Below the pieces are notes generated by a model. The model searched no databases. It was not told the origin of the DNA and was given only the letters and a program-made list of their open reading frames with translations. A stretch of DNA of 64,000 nt, taken from contig CM042685.1 in assembly GCA_023614405.1 (NCBI GenBank), positions 234,773,661 through 234,837,660 on the forward strand, given 5' to 3'. Source of the DNA: Avena insularis. Its lineage: Eukaryota > Streptophyta > Magnoliopsida > Poales > Poaceae. Below, in pieces: positions 9,879 through 21,622 of the stretch. Position numbers and translations under genes: made by a program. Each line of letters starts with the position of its first letter. Position 1 is the stretch's first letter.

Positions 9879-10440
9879 ATAACATCTCGAATAACATCTT
9901 AGAAAACAACAAAGTAGTCATAATACATCTCGAATAACGACAAAGTAGTAATATCATATAAAGAACAACTCTTGTCTGATTACATCGCTCAAACTCAACA
10001 TCGACTCCCGGCTCCTAAGCCGCGGGATGTGACCAACCAAATAGTCGGAACCATCACCGGAGTATAACTAAAGTGAGATCCCTGAATAACCTGCCAGGTA
10101 TGGGGGGCCACCTCGGCGTCCAACATCACCATATAGCGACAGACGTGCTCATCCTCCTCCCTGACACGACGTCGTACCACCTCCTCGGGGGCCGGCTCCC
10201 ACTGCACACTACCTGGACCACGTGACCTCCACCAAAGGAGATTCGGGTCGACGACGACACCCAGATTCCTCACCAAGCTATGCGTCCCTAACGGTAGCAC
10301 CTCCCAGTGTCAGCCTGGCAGAGCCTAGTCTCGTACAACACCGCTAGAGCGTAGTGCTCCCTCGCTCTGGCCGAGTCCACTACGAGGATGCCCAGGCATA
10401 TCCTAAAGTAGGTATGGATTTGACCGAAATAATGCTAAGT
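9879..10440. other. Noncoding stretch within CACTA
   Basis: No supportable gene. Short near-repeats of TAACATCTCGAATAACA occur at 9843-9960, then a GC-richer part follows to 10400. Confidence 0.5.
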
Positions 10441-10860
10441 AAATAATTATATTCTAATAATAGTAATAATTTCCTAAATATTAGCAATAATATCCTAAAT
10501 ACTAACAAATATTTATATACAAATCTCTAAATATCCTAAATACTAACTAATATCCTAAATACTAAACAATATACACTATATATTGAAAAAATACACTATT
10601 TAGGAAAAATAAATACACTATACACTAAATACTAACTAATATCCTAAATACTAAACAATATACACTACTTAGGAAAAAATACACTATTTAGGAAAAAAAT
10701 ACACTATGCACTAAATACTAACTAATATCCTAAATACTAAATAATATACACTATATATTGAAAACATACACTATACACTAAATACTAACTAAGATCCTAA
10801 ATACTAAACAATATACACTATATATTGAAAAAATACACACTATATCTATATTGAAAAAAC
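10440..10860. repeat. AT-rich degenerate tandem array in CACTA
   Basis: The phrase TACTAACTAATATCCTAAAT recurs at 10541, 10630, 10716 and (with AAGATCC) 10783, spaced 89, 86 and 67 bp. It alternates with TATACACTATATATTG. This is an irregular minisatellite. Confidence 0.75.
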
Positions 10861-11154
10861 AGAAGAAAAAAACTCACCGGAGGGCGGAGCGGGGATGGGC
10901 CGTGATGGTGGACACCTGGGAGGGGCGGTGAGGGGGGCATAAGGATGGGCGTGGGCACTGGCCGAGCGGTGGCGGGCTGGGACGAGGGATGGGACGGCAA
11001 GACGGGATGGCACAAGGGAGGCGGGAGGCGAGCAGCACGGCGGGGCACGAGTGCGGGCGGCGGCCTGGCGGTGTCGTCTGCAGTTTTGGAGAAGAAAGGA
11101 ACGTCCCGGCTCGTGGCTCGGGCCGGGAGGAGGGCGGTGGGTATTTATACCCAC

Positions 11155-11310
11155 CACCTCTAGTCCCGATTCCAGCCTCCAGCCAGGACTAGAGGGGGGC
11201 CTCTAGTCCCGGCCCCAGCCATGAGCCGGGACTAGAGGTTTTTTCGGTGCACCGTTTCGTTCTCGCGCGCAAAAACCTCTAGTCTCGGTTGGAGGTTGGG
11301 GCCGGGACTA
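11155..11310. repeat. CACTA subterminal-type repeats (CTCTAGTCCCGG)
   Basis: CCTCTAGTCCCG and its reverse complement CGGGACTAGAGG occur several times, in inverted pairs, within 150 bp. This is the usual form of the TNPA-binding subterminal motifs in grass CACTA elements. Confidence 0.7.
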
Positions 11311-11327
11311 GAGGTTAATTTTTTTAA

Positions 11328-11592
11328 TTTTATTATTTCTATATCTTTTGTTCTGTGATGATGAAAAATATGTATTATATATCAAATTTTGCAGAAAAAA
11401 AGATCTATAATGTAAATCTATTACCATATTCTGTTATAAAACTAATATTTTGTTGAATTAAAAAATTTCTTTTGTATACTAGAGTTTGAATTTATTAATA
11501 TTATTATTTCAATATCTTTTATTCTGTAATGATGAAAAATATGTATCATATATCAAAATTTGCAGGAAAAAAGATCTATAATATAAATATAT
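11328..11592. repeat. Diverged duplication of an AT-rich segment, about 90 bp
   Basis: TTATTATTTCTATATCTTTT ... AAAAAAGATCTATAAT at about 11330-11420 repeats at about 11503-11590 with around 10% change. Otherwise this part of the CACTA is featureless. Confidence 0.65.
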
Positions 11593-11932
11593 TAGCATAC
11601 TAAATATGGACCGGGACTAAAGCTTGCGGCAGGCTAGGGAAGGCAGGACTAGGGTAGGAAGGCTAGGGCAGGCAGCACTAATGATATGGGTGAGTGTCGA
11701 CATTATGTCGTGCGGATTTTACCTTGTCCCGGATGGTGTCGCCAACCGGGACTAAAGCTGAACCTTTAGTCCCGGTTGGAGACACCAACCGGGACAAAAC
11801 ATGAGTCAGCACTAATAATAGGGGTGAGTGTCGATATTATGTCGTGAGTGTCGACACTATGCTGAGCTACTTGTACTATAAATAGGCATCCTTGTGAGTC
11901 CAGTCCTCCAGCCAGTTTGAGGCATCTCCAAG

Positions 11933-12209
11933 ATGGTCTTCAAGATCAGGGACACCACTACGGCCAGTTTCAGGGAGATGCCGCCGGAGCCCAGTCCTCC
12001 GGCATCTCCAAGAAACTGGTCATAGAGGCACTCCCTAATATGTGAAATTAGGTTAGCTCCCAGGCGTATTGATCTAGTTAGAGAAGTTACAAGCTGCAAG
12101 ATGGTATTCGAGAGCAGGGACATCACTATAGCTAGCCAGGAGATGCCGGAGCCTGAGCCTCCTCAAGATCTCCAAGAAACTGGTCATAGAGGCACTCCCT
12201 AATATGTGA
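11933..12209. repeat. Diverged tandem duplication, about 165-bp period
   Basis: TCTCCAAGAAACTGGTCATA followed by GAGGCACTCCCTAATATGTG occurs at 12005 and 12169. The preceding text (ATGGT.TTC.AGA.CAGGGAC) is duplicated too. It lies in the noncoding CACTA region. Confidence 0.7.
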
Positions 12210-12409
12210 CCACACGTGTTTGGAGATCAGATCTTCATGGTAAGTACGAATCGGGACAACATCTTCATAGTTTGGGAAAGTTGTAGTACGAATCGGAAGT
12301 AAAGGCCCCCCTTTAGTCCCGGTCCAGCCACAAACCGGGACTAACACTCAATATTAAAAACCGGGACAAACCGGGACTAGCTAACACTCAGGACTAAAGT
12401 CGCCCCCTT

Positions 12410-13056
12410 TAGTAATAATCATTCCTAGTCCTATAGTACACAGCTTCAGGGTCTTCTTCGTCATCGTCATCGTCACCTGCCACTCCGGGGATCCTCAGCC
12501 CAGCCATGGCATATACCGGGGGCACCTGCCACTCCATCCTCGGATTCACGGCGGGTAGGGGAGGGGTCTCCTAGAAGACGATGGCACTACCACCGGGCGG
12601 GGCAGGGGCTTTCTTGTGGCTCTGTGGCGGGTGGCCTTGTGGGCACCGCAGGCGAGGATGGTCTCCCCCGGCTATGTAGCGCATCACGCTGATGATAGTC
12701 TGGTTCGCCCACCACAGGCGGCGGTCGGCTTCGTTGTGGTTCACCGGGGGAGGGCCGTCACCCTCATACCTAGAGAGCTATCTTCCTCTCCGGTTAGCAA
12801 AAAAGGCATTCCAGGTGTCATAATTGTCGGGATCCCACTGGGGATCCATCCGCTGCTCCGGCGTGAGCTCGTGGTAGAAGTGGTTCGTGATGGCCGCCTG
12901 GCGTGCGGAACCGTGAGGGACAGGAAGGAAAGGAACCCCTCCAGTGCTCAGCATCCAGCCGGCGGGTGGCCGGTACCCCGGAGGGCAAGGGTAGCTGTAG
13001 GCGCACAACGCCTCGGTCTCCTCGAGGGTCAGAATGGCCCAGTAGGCGCTGTCCAT
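12410..13056 (-). pseudogene. Unnamed grass protein gene carried in CACTA, two in-frame stops
   Basis: An ATG at 13056 opens MDSAYWAILTLEETEALCAY, then PPGYRPPAGWML, HFYHELTPEQRMDPQWDP and DNYDTWNAFFANRRGR. After an in-frame stop near 12775 the same frame continues through YEGDGPPPVNHNEADRRLWW and IAGGDHPRLRCP. A second stop near 12570 is followed by an acidic run DDDDDEEDPE. Similar unnamed proteins, with a Trp-rich LTxEExxAL start and a YEGDGPPPP...RRRWW block, are common in grass genomes near CACTA-like repeats (recalled, not searched). I cannot assign a function. Flanking CACTA repeats on both sides suggest it moved as part of a non-autonomous CACTA. Confidence 0.55.
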
Positions 13057-13116
13057 TGTTGTGAGAGAGGAAGGTGTGAATGTGTGGATAGTGATGGCGC
13101 GGTCAACCTAGATATA

Positions 13117-13318
13117 GAGGAAAAGGGCAGGAAAACATTGCGGGAAGCGGTGGGAAATGGTGGGAAATGTCTTTAGTCCCCGTTAGTGGCTATAACCCAG
13201 ACTAAAAGCTTCGGTCAGAGGAAAAGGGTGGGAAAACATGGCGGGAAGCGGTGGGAAATGGCGGGAAATATCTTTAGTCCCGGTTAGTGGCTACAACCGG
13301 GACTAAAAGATTCGGTCA
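13117..13318. repeat. Two-copy 101-bp tandem repeat with CACTA subterminal motif
   Basis: Units 13117-13217 and 13218-13318 are both exactly 101 bp, starting GAGGAAAAGGG and ending TTCGGTCA. Each holds an inverted pair of TTTAGTCCCGGTTAGTGGC and GGGACTAAAAG. A third unit begins at 13319 and breaks off. Confidence 0.85.
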
Positions 13319-13449
13319 GAGGGAAAGTTAGTATAATTATTCTTATAAAACAAAAAAATAACAAACTTGGTAAAAGCTTCACAAAATGATATACATATGT
13401 ACATATTGATTGCTTCTAAAAAACGGCCGTAGGCAAAATTTAGAATACA

Positions 13450-16400
13450 TCATATGACTTTCTTATGACAGTGTGGCCTTAACCATGGAGCATCTTCATC
13501 AAGTAACATGATGCTTGGGTCATCCTTCACTACAAACGGCGGAATTTCATGAAACTTGTCATAATCTTCGGACATCTCTGTCTTGTCCTCCACTCCTACG
13601 ATGTTTCTTTTCCCTGAAAGAACTATGTGGCGCTTTGGCTCATCGTTTGATGATGTATTTGTTTGCTTATATTTTCTTTTTCTTGGTTTGGTAGACATGT
13701 CCTTCACATAGAAAACCTGAGACACATCGTTGGCTAGGACGAATGGTTCGTTCATGTACGAAAGATTGTTGAGATCCACTGTTGCCATTCCGTATTTTTT
13801 GTCTACCTCAACCCCGCCTTTTGTTAGCTTGACCCATTTGCACCGAAACAAAGAGACCTTCAAAGCAGGTCCATAGTCAAGTTCCCATATCTCCTCTATG
13901 TAACCATAATATGTGTCCTTTGACCCATTGTCATTTTTTGCATCAAAGCGGACACCACTGTTTTGGTTGGTGCTCTTTTTATCTTGGGCAATCGTGTAAA
14001 ATGTATTCCCATTTATCTCGTACCCTTGGTAAGTCCATATAGTCGAAGATGGTGAGCTGGCCAACAAGTACAACTCATCACAAACGGTGTTGTTATTCAT
14101 GAGATGTGTTTGCAACCAACCTCCAAAAGTCTTCATGTGTTCATCTCTAATCAAGGAGTCATGTTTTCCCGGGTTGTTTGAGCGTACAATATTCTTGTGT
14201 TCCTTTATATACGGAGCTGCCAAGGTGGAATTATGCAGAACCGTGTAGTGTGCTTGAGTGAAAGAATGTTCGTCCCTACATATTATTGATTTCCTTCCTA
14301 GTGTGCCTTTTCCACTCATTCTCCCCTCATGTCGTGATTCAGGAACACCAATCAACTTAATGTCAGGAATAAAGTCAACACAAAACTCAATGACCTCCTC
14401 TGTTCCATAGCCCTTCGAGATGCTTCCTTCTGGCCTTGCACGATTATGGACATATTTCTTCAAGACTCCCATGAACCTCTCAAAGGGGAACATATTGTGT
14501 AGAAATACAGGACCCAAAATGGTAATCTCGTCAACTAGGTGTACCAGCAGATGCGTCATAATATTGAAGAAGGATGGTGGGAACACCAACTCAAAACTAA
14601 CGAGACACTAGACCACATCATTTTGTAACCTCGGTAGAATTTCTGGATCGACTACCTTCTGAGAAATATCATTGAGGAATGCACATAGCTTCACAATGGG
14701 TAGTCGAACATTTTCCGGTAGAATCCGCCTCAATGCAACCGGAAGCAATTGTGTCATAAGCATGTGGCAGCCATGAGACTTTAGGTTCTGGAATTTTTTC
14801 TCTGCCATATTTATTATTCCCTTTATATTCGACGAGAAGCCAAAGGGGACCTTCATACTTCTTAGGACTTCAAAAAAAATTCCTTCTCTTCTTTGGTAAG
14901 AGTATAACTGGCAGCACGTAGACGTCCTTTATCGGTCTTTATTGGATGCACGTTGTCTCGGTCTTTCATACCTTACTGGTCCTGCCGTGCTTCTGGCGTA
15001 TCTTTTGTCTTTCCATACACGCCCATAAAGCCTAGCAGGTTTACGCAAAGATTCTTCGTCACGTGCATCACGTCGATTGCAGAGTGGACCTCTAGAACTT
15101 TCCAATAGGGTAGCTCCCAAAATATAGATTTCTTCTTCCACATGGTCACATGTCCGTCAGCGTCATTTGGAACAGATTAACCGTCATGGCCCTTTCCAAA
15201 GATTACTTCTAGATCCTTGACCATACCAAATATATCATCACCAGTATGGAGGATAGGCTTCTTCCGGTGATCTGCCTCACCATTGAAATGCTTGCCTTTT
15301 TTTGCGGGATGCCTGGCCGAAAGAAATCGACGATTCCCCAGGTACACATTCTTCTTACCTTTATCCAAATATATACTTTCAGTATCATCTAAACAATGCG
15401 TGCATGCATTGTATCTCTTGTTTGACTGTCCTGAAAGGTTACTAAGAGCAGTCCAATCATTGATGGTTACGAACAACAACGCCCATAGGTCAAATGGCTC
15501 TTGTTTGTGCTCATCCCACATACGAACACCTTCGTCGCGCCAGAACTGTAGTAGTTCTTCAACTAATAGCCTTAGTGTCGCGGTATTGCCGACGAGTACG
15601 CCATGGAGGGGTCCTCATAGTGCGTGTTTAGAGACGTGGGGTAAGGCGGACGGTTGACGGGTACGAGGTAACACAGCTTATCTAGGTTCAGATTCCACAA
15701 CGATGGCGGAATCCTACTCCTGCTATAAATCACTATAAGGGCAATACGCCGAGTTACAGAGATTGGTTCGCTGTGCGAGGTTGTCTGAAGTTGTCTGAGA
15801 TTGTGTCCTAAAGACTCCCATAGGCCCGACTTATATAGTCGCCAGGTCCTAGGGTTACAGGGAAAAGTCCTAGCCGGACAGGTTATAGAGTCCTACACGT
15901 CTATTACTAGTCTTGTGTATCTTGCACTCCAAGGCTTCGGGTACGCTGGTGACTCCACCGTAGCCTTCCTTTATCCGGCATGGGCCTCCCTTCTGGATCC
16001 ATCTAACTGGGTCGCCCAGCAGGCCATAGGCCATGCTACCGACTATGGGCCACCCGGGCTATCCGGATAAGTGACATGCTATGAGGATACCCATATAGCA
16101 TATCCCCAACACTTAGATAGACATCAGTGTCATTGCCGGGTTGCTTCGGGCCTTGGATGAGCACTGGCATCATAATGAACTTCCGCTTCATGCACAACCA
16201 AGGAGGCAGGTTATATATACATAGAGTTACATGCCAGGTGCTATGACTGCAGCTCTGCTCTCCAAAAGGATTCATGCCATCTATACTTAGACCAAACCTT
16301 AAGTTCCTTGCGCATCTGCAAAGCTCGGGGTACTCTCTATCGATTTTTCTCCATTGCGACCCATCAGCGGGGTGTCTCAACATCGAGTCTTTCCTGCGCT

Positions 16401-17336
16401 CTTCTTTGTGCCATCGCAACAACTTGGCATGCTCTTTGTTTCTAAACAAACGTTTCAACCGTGGTATTATAGGAGCATACCACATAACCTTTGCAGGAAC
16501 CCTCTTCCTAGGGCGCTGCTCGCCCTCAACATCACCAGGGTCATCTCGTCTGATCTTATAACACAATGCGCCGCATACTGGGCATGCATCCAAATTCCCG
16601 TACTCCTCACCGCAATATAGTATGCAGTCATTAATGCATGCATGTATCTTCTGCACCTCTAGTCCTAGAGGGCAGACGACCTTCTTTGCTTCGTATGTAC
16701 TGACAGGCAATTCATTATCCTTTGGAAGCTTCTTCTTCCAAAATTTCAGTAGCTTCTCAAATCCCTTGTCAGATAAACCATTCTCTGCTTTCCATTGCAG
16801 TAATTACAGTGTGGTACCGAGCTTTGTGTTGCCATCTTTGCAATTTGGGTATAATAATTTTTTGTGATCCTCTAACATGCGCTCCAACTTCTTCTTCTCA
16901 TTTTCATTTTTGAATTTGCTCCGTGCATCAAGAATGGCCTGATGAAGATCATCAGCAGTCTCATATAATGCTCGTTCTTCACCTTCTTCTTTTTCATTGT
17001 CTTCTAGTGCAGTGCCACCGTATTCAGGAAACATTGGATAGTTGTTATCGTTCTCTTATTCTTTGCTGTCTTCCATCATAACCCCGCTTTCTCCAAGCTT
17101 TGTCCAACAAATATAGCCGGACATGAAACCTGATTGAACCAGGTGGATGTGAATGGTTTTGGATAAAGAGTAATCCTTCTCATTCCACAGACACGACATG
17201 GATAACACATAAAATCATTCCGCTTGTTTGCCTCAGCCAAATCAAGGAAAGAATGCATGCCTTTAATGAACGCGTTTAATGCACACCTTGAATGCACGCC
17301 TTTAATGAACGCCAAATCAAGGAAGATCTTGCCATA
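13450..17336 (-). pseudogene. CACTA transposase (TNP2-like), split by a solo LTR
   Basis: Pieces read on the minus strand in order. The transposase-associated domain (17315-17076) has FLDLAEANKRNDFMCYPCRV. An acidic/charged linker follows (17034-16804). The TNP2 core comes in two parts: 16710-16114 with CILYCGEEYGNLDACPVCGA and RFGLSIDGMNPFG, and 15572-15180 with VTINDWTALSNLSGQSNK and HCLDDTESIYLDKGKK. A DUF4218-like part (14856-14400) has FPPSFFNIMTHLLVHLVDEI, and a DUF4216-like C-terminus ends at 13450. It normally cuts CACTA ends. Here several frameshifts, a truncated N-terminus and a 536-bp insertion inactivate it. A local duplication (TTCCTTGATTTGGC twice) scrambles the start near 17280-17330. 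Confidence 0.85.
15576..16111 (-). mobile_element. Solo LTR (536 bp) inside the CACTA transposase
   Basis: On the minus strand it starts TGTTGGGGATATGC and ends CCGCGACA. It is flanked by a perfect 5-bp target duplication (CTTAG at 15571-15575 and 16112-16116 on the plus strand). TATATAAGTCGGGCC near 15830 (minus) looks like its TATA box and sets the orientation. No internal domain is present, so it is a solo LTR from LTR-LTR recombination. The source family is not identified. Confidence 0.88.
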
Positions 17337-17871
17337 ACGCTTTGCTTTGCACTCCTCCAGCTAACTACTTCAAAGTAAATACGTATCCAGATTGAGATTT
17401 AGAATCATCTGGATCGGTGTTCCAACTAGCATCGGTGTAACCACTAACAACGAGCTGTTCATCACCTCCATAAGAAATAACCATATCCTTAGTTCTTCTC
17501 AAGTACTTAAGGATGTTTTTGACCGCTGTCCAATGATCCACTCCTGGATCACTTTGATAACTGCTAGTCAAATTAATAACATATGCAATGTTTGGTCTAG
17601 TACATAGCATGGCATACATGATAGATCCTATGGCTGAGGCATAGGGAGTCTTACTCATTCTTTCTCTATCTTCTACCGTAGCAGGACTTTGAGTTTTAAT
17701 CAAGGTCGTATTGGGCAACATGGACAAGAACCCTTTGTTGCTATCTTCCATTCCAAACCTCTTTAGAACTTTGTCCAAATATGTACTTTGTGACAATGAT
17801 ATTAGGCGTCTTGATCTATCTCTATAAATCTTTATGCATAATATGTAAGCAACTTCGCCAAGATCCTTCAT
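17337..17871 (-). pseudogene. Copia1 RT end and N-terminal RNase H part
   Basis: The minus frame from 17871 reads MKDLGEVAYILCIKIYRDRS, LSQSTYLDKVLKRFGM, YASAIGSIMYAMLCTRPNIA and VSGYTDASWNTDPDDSKSQSGYVF, the connection and first catalytic Asp region of copia RNase H. After VFTLK a stop and small deletion occur, then AGCTGGAGGAGT (WRS region), and CACTA sequence begins about 17336. The domain is completed at 149-1. Confidence 0.85.
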
Positions 17872-18518
17872 TGAAAACTATTATTCAAATAATCTTTGAC
17901 ACTATTAAGAAGGTCTATATCATTCCCAATCAACAATATGTCGTCCACATATAGTACTAGGAATGCTACAGAGCTCCCACTCACTTTCTTGTAAATACAA
18001 GCTTCTCCATAAGTTTGTATAAAACCAAAACTTTTGATCACCTTATCAATACATTGATTCCAACTTCGGGATGCTTGCTTCAATCCATAAATGGACCGTT
18101 GAAGTTTGCATACCTTGTTAGCATCCTTAGGATCGACAAAATCTTTGGGTTGTACCATATACAACTCTTCATCAATGTCTCCATTGAGGAACGTCGTTTT
18201 GACATCCATCTGCCATATCTCATAATCATAATATGCAACGATTGCTAACAAAATCCTCACATACTTTAGCTTCGTTACCGGTGAGAAAGTCTCATCGTAG
18301 TCAACTCCTTGAATTTGTCGAAACCCTTTTGCGACAAGTCGAGCTTTATAGACGGTTACATTTCCATCAACATTTGTTTTCTTCTTCGAAATCCATTTAT
18401 TATCGATAGCCTTCCGGCCATCCGGTAAGTCCACCAAAGTCCATACTTGGTTTTTGTACATGGATCCAATCTCGGATTTCATGGCTTCTTGCCATTTATT
18501 GGAATCTGGGCTCATCAT
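17868..18518 (-). pseudogene. Copia1 reverse transcriptase
   Basis: 217 codons contain the classic copia RT blocks: VWTLVDLPDGRKAIDNKWIS, YKARLVAKGFRQIQGVDYDE, WQMDVKTTFLNGDIDEELYM, CKLQRSIYGLKQASRSWN and the catalytic LYVDDILLIG. It copies element RNA into cDNA in the virus-like particle. The frame is open across the palm domain, but stops separate it from integrase (18518) and from the connection region (17868). It is inactive as part of a polyprotein. Confidence 0.9.
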
Positions 18519-19471
18519 CGCTTCCTCATATTCAAAGGGTCGTCGGTGTTGTCCACCAACATGACACTCATAACGGGATCATACCAATCGGGAGTGGTAC
18601 GAGTCCTTGTTGACCTGCAAGTTTCCGTAGTAACTTTGGCCGAAGTTTCATGATCTTTATCATTAGCTTCTTCTCTTATTGGTGTACGCACCACATTAAC
18701 TTCTTCCGGTATTGCGCTACTCTCAAATCTGAGAGAAGGTTCGACAACCTCGTCGAGTTCTACTTTCCTTCTAGTCTCTTCCTTCGAGAGAAACTCCTTC
18801 TCTAGAAAGGATCCATTCTTGGCAATGAATATTTTGCCTTTGGATCTATGATAGAAGGTATACCCAATAGTTTCCTTCGGGTATCCTCTGAAGATGCATT
18901 TTTTCGCTTTGTGTTCAAGCTTGTCGGGCTGTAACTTCTTTACATAAGCTTCACAACCCCAAACTTTAAGGAACGACAATTTAGGTTTCTTCCCAAACCA
19001 TAATTCATACGGTGTCATTGCGACGGATTTAGATGGTGCCCAATTTAAAGTGAATGCGGCTGTTTCTAATGTATAACCCCAAAATTACAAAGGTAAATAT
19101 GTAAGTGACATCATAGAACGAACCATATCTAAGAGAGTTCGATTATGACATTCGGACACACCATTACGTTGTGGTGTTCCCGGCAGTGTCAATTGTGAAA
19201 GTATTCCGCATTTCTTCAAATGCTCGCCAAACTCATAACTTAGATACTCACCTCCACGATCAGCACGTAGAAATTTAATCTTCTTGTTACGTTGATTCTC
19301 TACTTCACTTTGAAATTCCTTAAACTTCTCGAAAGTTTTGGACTTATGTTTCAAGAAATAGATATACCCATATCTACTCAAGTCATCCATGAAAGTAAGA
19401 ACATAACGATAACCACTACGCGATGCTACACTCATTGGGCCACACACATCGGTATGTATGATTTCCAACAA
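18515..19471 (-). pseudogene. Copia1 integrase
   Basis: Minus frame from 19471: LEIIHTDVCGPM (first Asp), KIKFLRADRGGEYLSYEF (second Asp) and TPQRNGVSECHNRTLLDMVR (Glu). The D,D,E triad is kept. A break near 19085-19018 leads to the GKKP-type C-terminal part (MTPYELWFGKKPKLSFLKVW, GYPKETIGYTFYHRSKGKIF) and a charged linker toward RT. This enzyme joins cDNA to the genome. Confidence 0.88.
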
Positions 19472-20071
19472 GTCCGTTGCTCACTCCATCATACCAGAAA
19501 ATGGAGACTTAGTCATTTTACCCATCAGACATGCTTCGCATCTTTCAAGTGATTCAAAATCAAGTGATTCAAGAAGTCCATCGGAATGAAGTTTCTTCAT
19601 ACGCTTCACTACGATATCAGCAAGACGACAGTGCCACATATAGGTTCAGTTATTGCTTAATTTCAAACGTTTCGCTTCAATGTTATTAACATGTGTATTA
19701 CTAAAATTGAGATTCAACAAGAATAGACCATCTATCAAAGGTGCATGTGCATAAAACATATTACTCATATAAATCGGACAACCATTATTCTCGGACTTAA
19801 ACAAGTAACCGTCTCACAATAAACATGATTCGGATATAATGTTCATGCTTAACACAGGCACCAAATAACAATTATTTAAGTATAAAACTAATCTCGATGG
19901 TAGATGAAGAGGTAGCGTGCCGATTGCGATCACATCAACCTTAGATCCATTTCCAACGCGCATCGTCACCTTGTTCTTTGCTAGTTTCCGCCTATTCTGC
20001 AGCACTTGTTTCGAGTTACAAATATGAGCACCAGTATCAAATACCCAGGAACTACTATGACTACTAGCAAG
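19472..20071 (-). pseudogene. Copia1 protease and GAG-pre-integrase region
   Basis: Starting at the Gypsy2 junction the minus strand encodes SSSWVFDTGAHICNS (aspartic protease D-T-G-A), then VGNGSKVDVIAIGTL. After stops near 19812 and 19650 it encodes MWHCRLADI, KKLHSDGLLESL and CEACLMGKMTKSPFSG, the GAG-pre-integrase zinc-binding region. It continues the gag frame that resumes on the far side of Gypsy2. Confidence 0.85.
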
Positions 20072-21622
20072 TCATACGTCGTAAACGTATCTATAATTTT
20101 TGATGTTCCATGCTTGTTTAGTATCTTCTTTGCTTTGCTTTGTCTACACTTTGAGGTATTTTTATACCTTTTTTGGGACTAACCTATTAACAAGATGCCA
20201 CAGTGCTAGTTGCTTGTTTTCTGTTGTTTTTTGGTTCCAGAAAAGTCAGAAAATGAATATTCTTGGAATTGTACGGGATAAAAGCTAAAGTCAATATTTC
20301 ACCGAGGAGAACATGGAGCCAGAAGACGAGACGGGGGAGGGCCGCGAGGGGCCCACACCCCCTGGCCGTGCAGCCATGCCAGGCCTGCACCTAGGGGGGT
20401 GCGTCCGCCTCGGGCACCCCCTCGGTCTCCCCCTTCGCCTATAAGAAGCCCCCGATACCTAAACCCTAAGTACCCGATCAATCTTCCACGAAATAGTCTG
20501 TAGCCGCCGCCACCATCGTCCCTAGATCGGGGGATCTTGCCGGAGGGGAGAGATCATTTCGGAGGCCTTCTTCATCACCATGCCAGCCTCCGGTAGATGC
20601 GTGAGTAGTTCCACCTTGGACTATGGGTCCATACAGTAGCTAGATGGTTGTTTCTCCTCCTTTGTGCTACCATGTTTAGATCTTGTGAGCTCCATTCATG
20701 ATCAAGATCATATTTGTAATCATGCATGTTGTGTTTGTGGGGATCCAGTGGATATTGAGATTACTATGTCAGATTGATTAATGATTCTATCTTGTTGATT
20801 CTATCATGTCTGTGTTGTTTGAGATCTTGCATGCTCTCCTTTCTAGTATCTATCTTGGCCAAGTAGATGCTAGTGACTCCAAGAGGGGGTATTTATGCTC
20901 GATAGTGGGTTCATGCCTCTATTGAATCTAGGGAAGTGACAGAAATCTCTAAGGTTGTAGATGTCCTGTTGCTACTAGGGAGAAAACAACAATCTTTTGT
21001 TCATGGAACAATTGTATTGTTTACTTTACACACTTTGCTTAAAGCAGTTATCTGTTGCTTGCAACTTAATACTGGAGGGGGGTCGGATGATAGCCTGAAG
21101 GTGGATTACTAGTCATAGATGCAGTTGGATGGCGGTTTATGTATATTGTTGTAATGCCCAATCAAGTTTCATAGGATCATGAATGTCTACTATTGCATTG
21201 TTATGCCTTGCTCTGTTCTGTCAATTGCCCCGCTATAATTTGTTTACCCAACATGTTGTGTTGTTTATCTTAAGGAGAACACCTCTAGTGAACTATGGAC
21301 CCCGGTCCAATCTTCACCATTGATACATCTTCCACTGTTACTGTTTACTTTCTGCAAGCCACCATTGCCTTCCACACCATACGTTTAATCCTTTGTTTTC
21401 AGCAAACCGGTGAGATTGAGAACCTCACTGTTCATTAGGGCAAAGTCTTGAGTTTGTGTTGTGCAGGTTTCCAAGTTGCTAGCAACGCCTTTGAGTCGTT
21501 TTCTTCCTCCTACTGGTTCGATAACCTTGGTTTCTTTCCGAGGGAAGACTTGTTGCTATGATCATCATACCTTCCTCTTGGGGTTTCCCAATGAAGCTCT
21601 ATAGTGATCTGAGACACCATCA
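20072..21622 (+). repeat. Gypsy2 5' LTR
   Basis: It starts TCATACGTCG (the usual TG mutated to TC) and ends ACCATCA. It lacks about 28 bp present in the 3' LTR near 25935-25960. In a roughly 480-bp part compared by eye it differs from the 3' LTR by about 6%. Confidence 0.85.

Larger units (their letters stand above)
7755..17336 (-). mobile_element. CACTA (En/Spm) transposon, both termini missing
   Basis: Minus-strand order is transposase (TNP2-like, 17336-13450), a gene-like insert (13056-12410), repeat-rich noncoding DNA, then the second CACTA ORF (9794-7756). TAGTCCCGG-type subterminal repeats occur at 11155-11310, 11735-11800, 12300-12420 and 13160-13320. Neither CACTA terminal repeat is found: the left edge fuses to a truncated Gypsy1 LTR and the right edge to Copia1 RNase H. 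Repeats lying between the two genes suggest an internal deletion or a nested second CACTA. Confidence 0.8.

Noticed and set aside
12616..13176. 186-codon plus frame in the CACTA
   Set aside because: It is the antisense shadow of the minus-strand gene at 12410-13056, whose frame has the recognisable protein pattern.
15801..16070. 89-codon plus frame
   Set aside because: It lies wholly inside the solo LTR at 15576-16111 and shows no family features.
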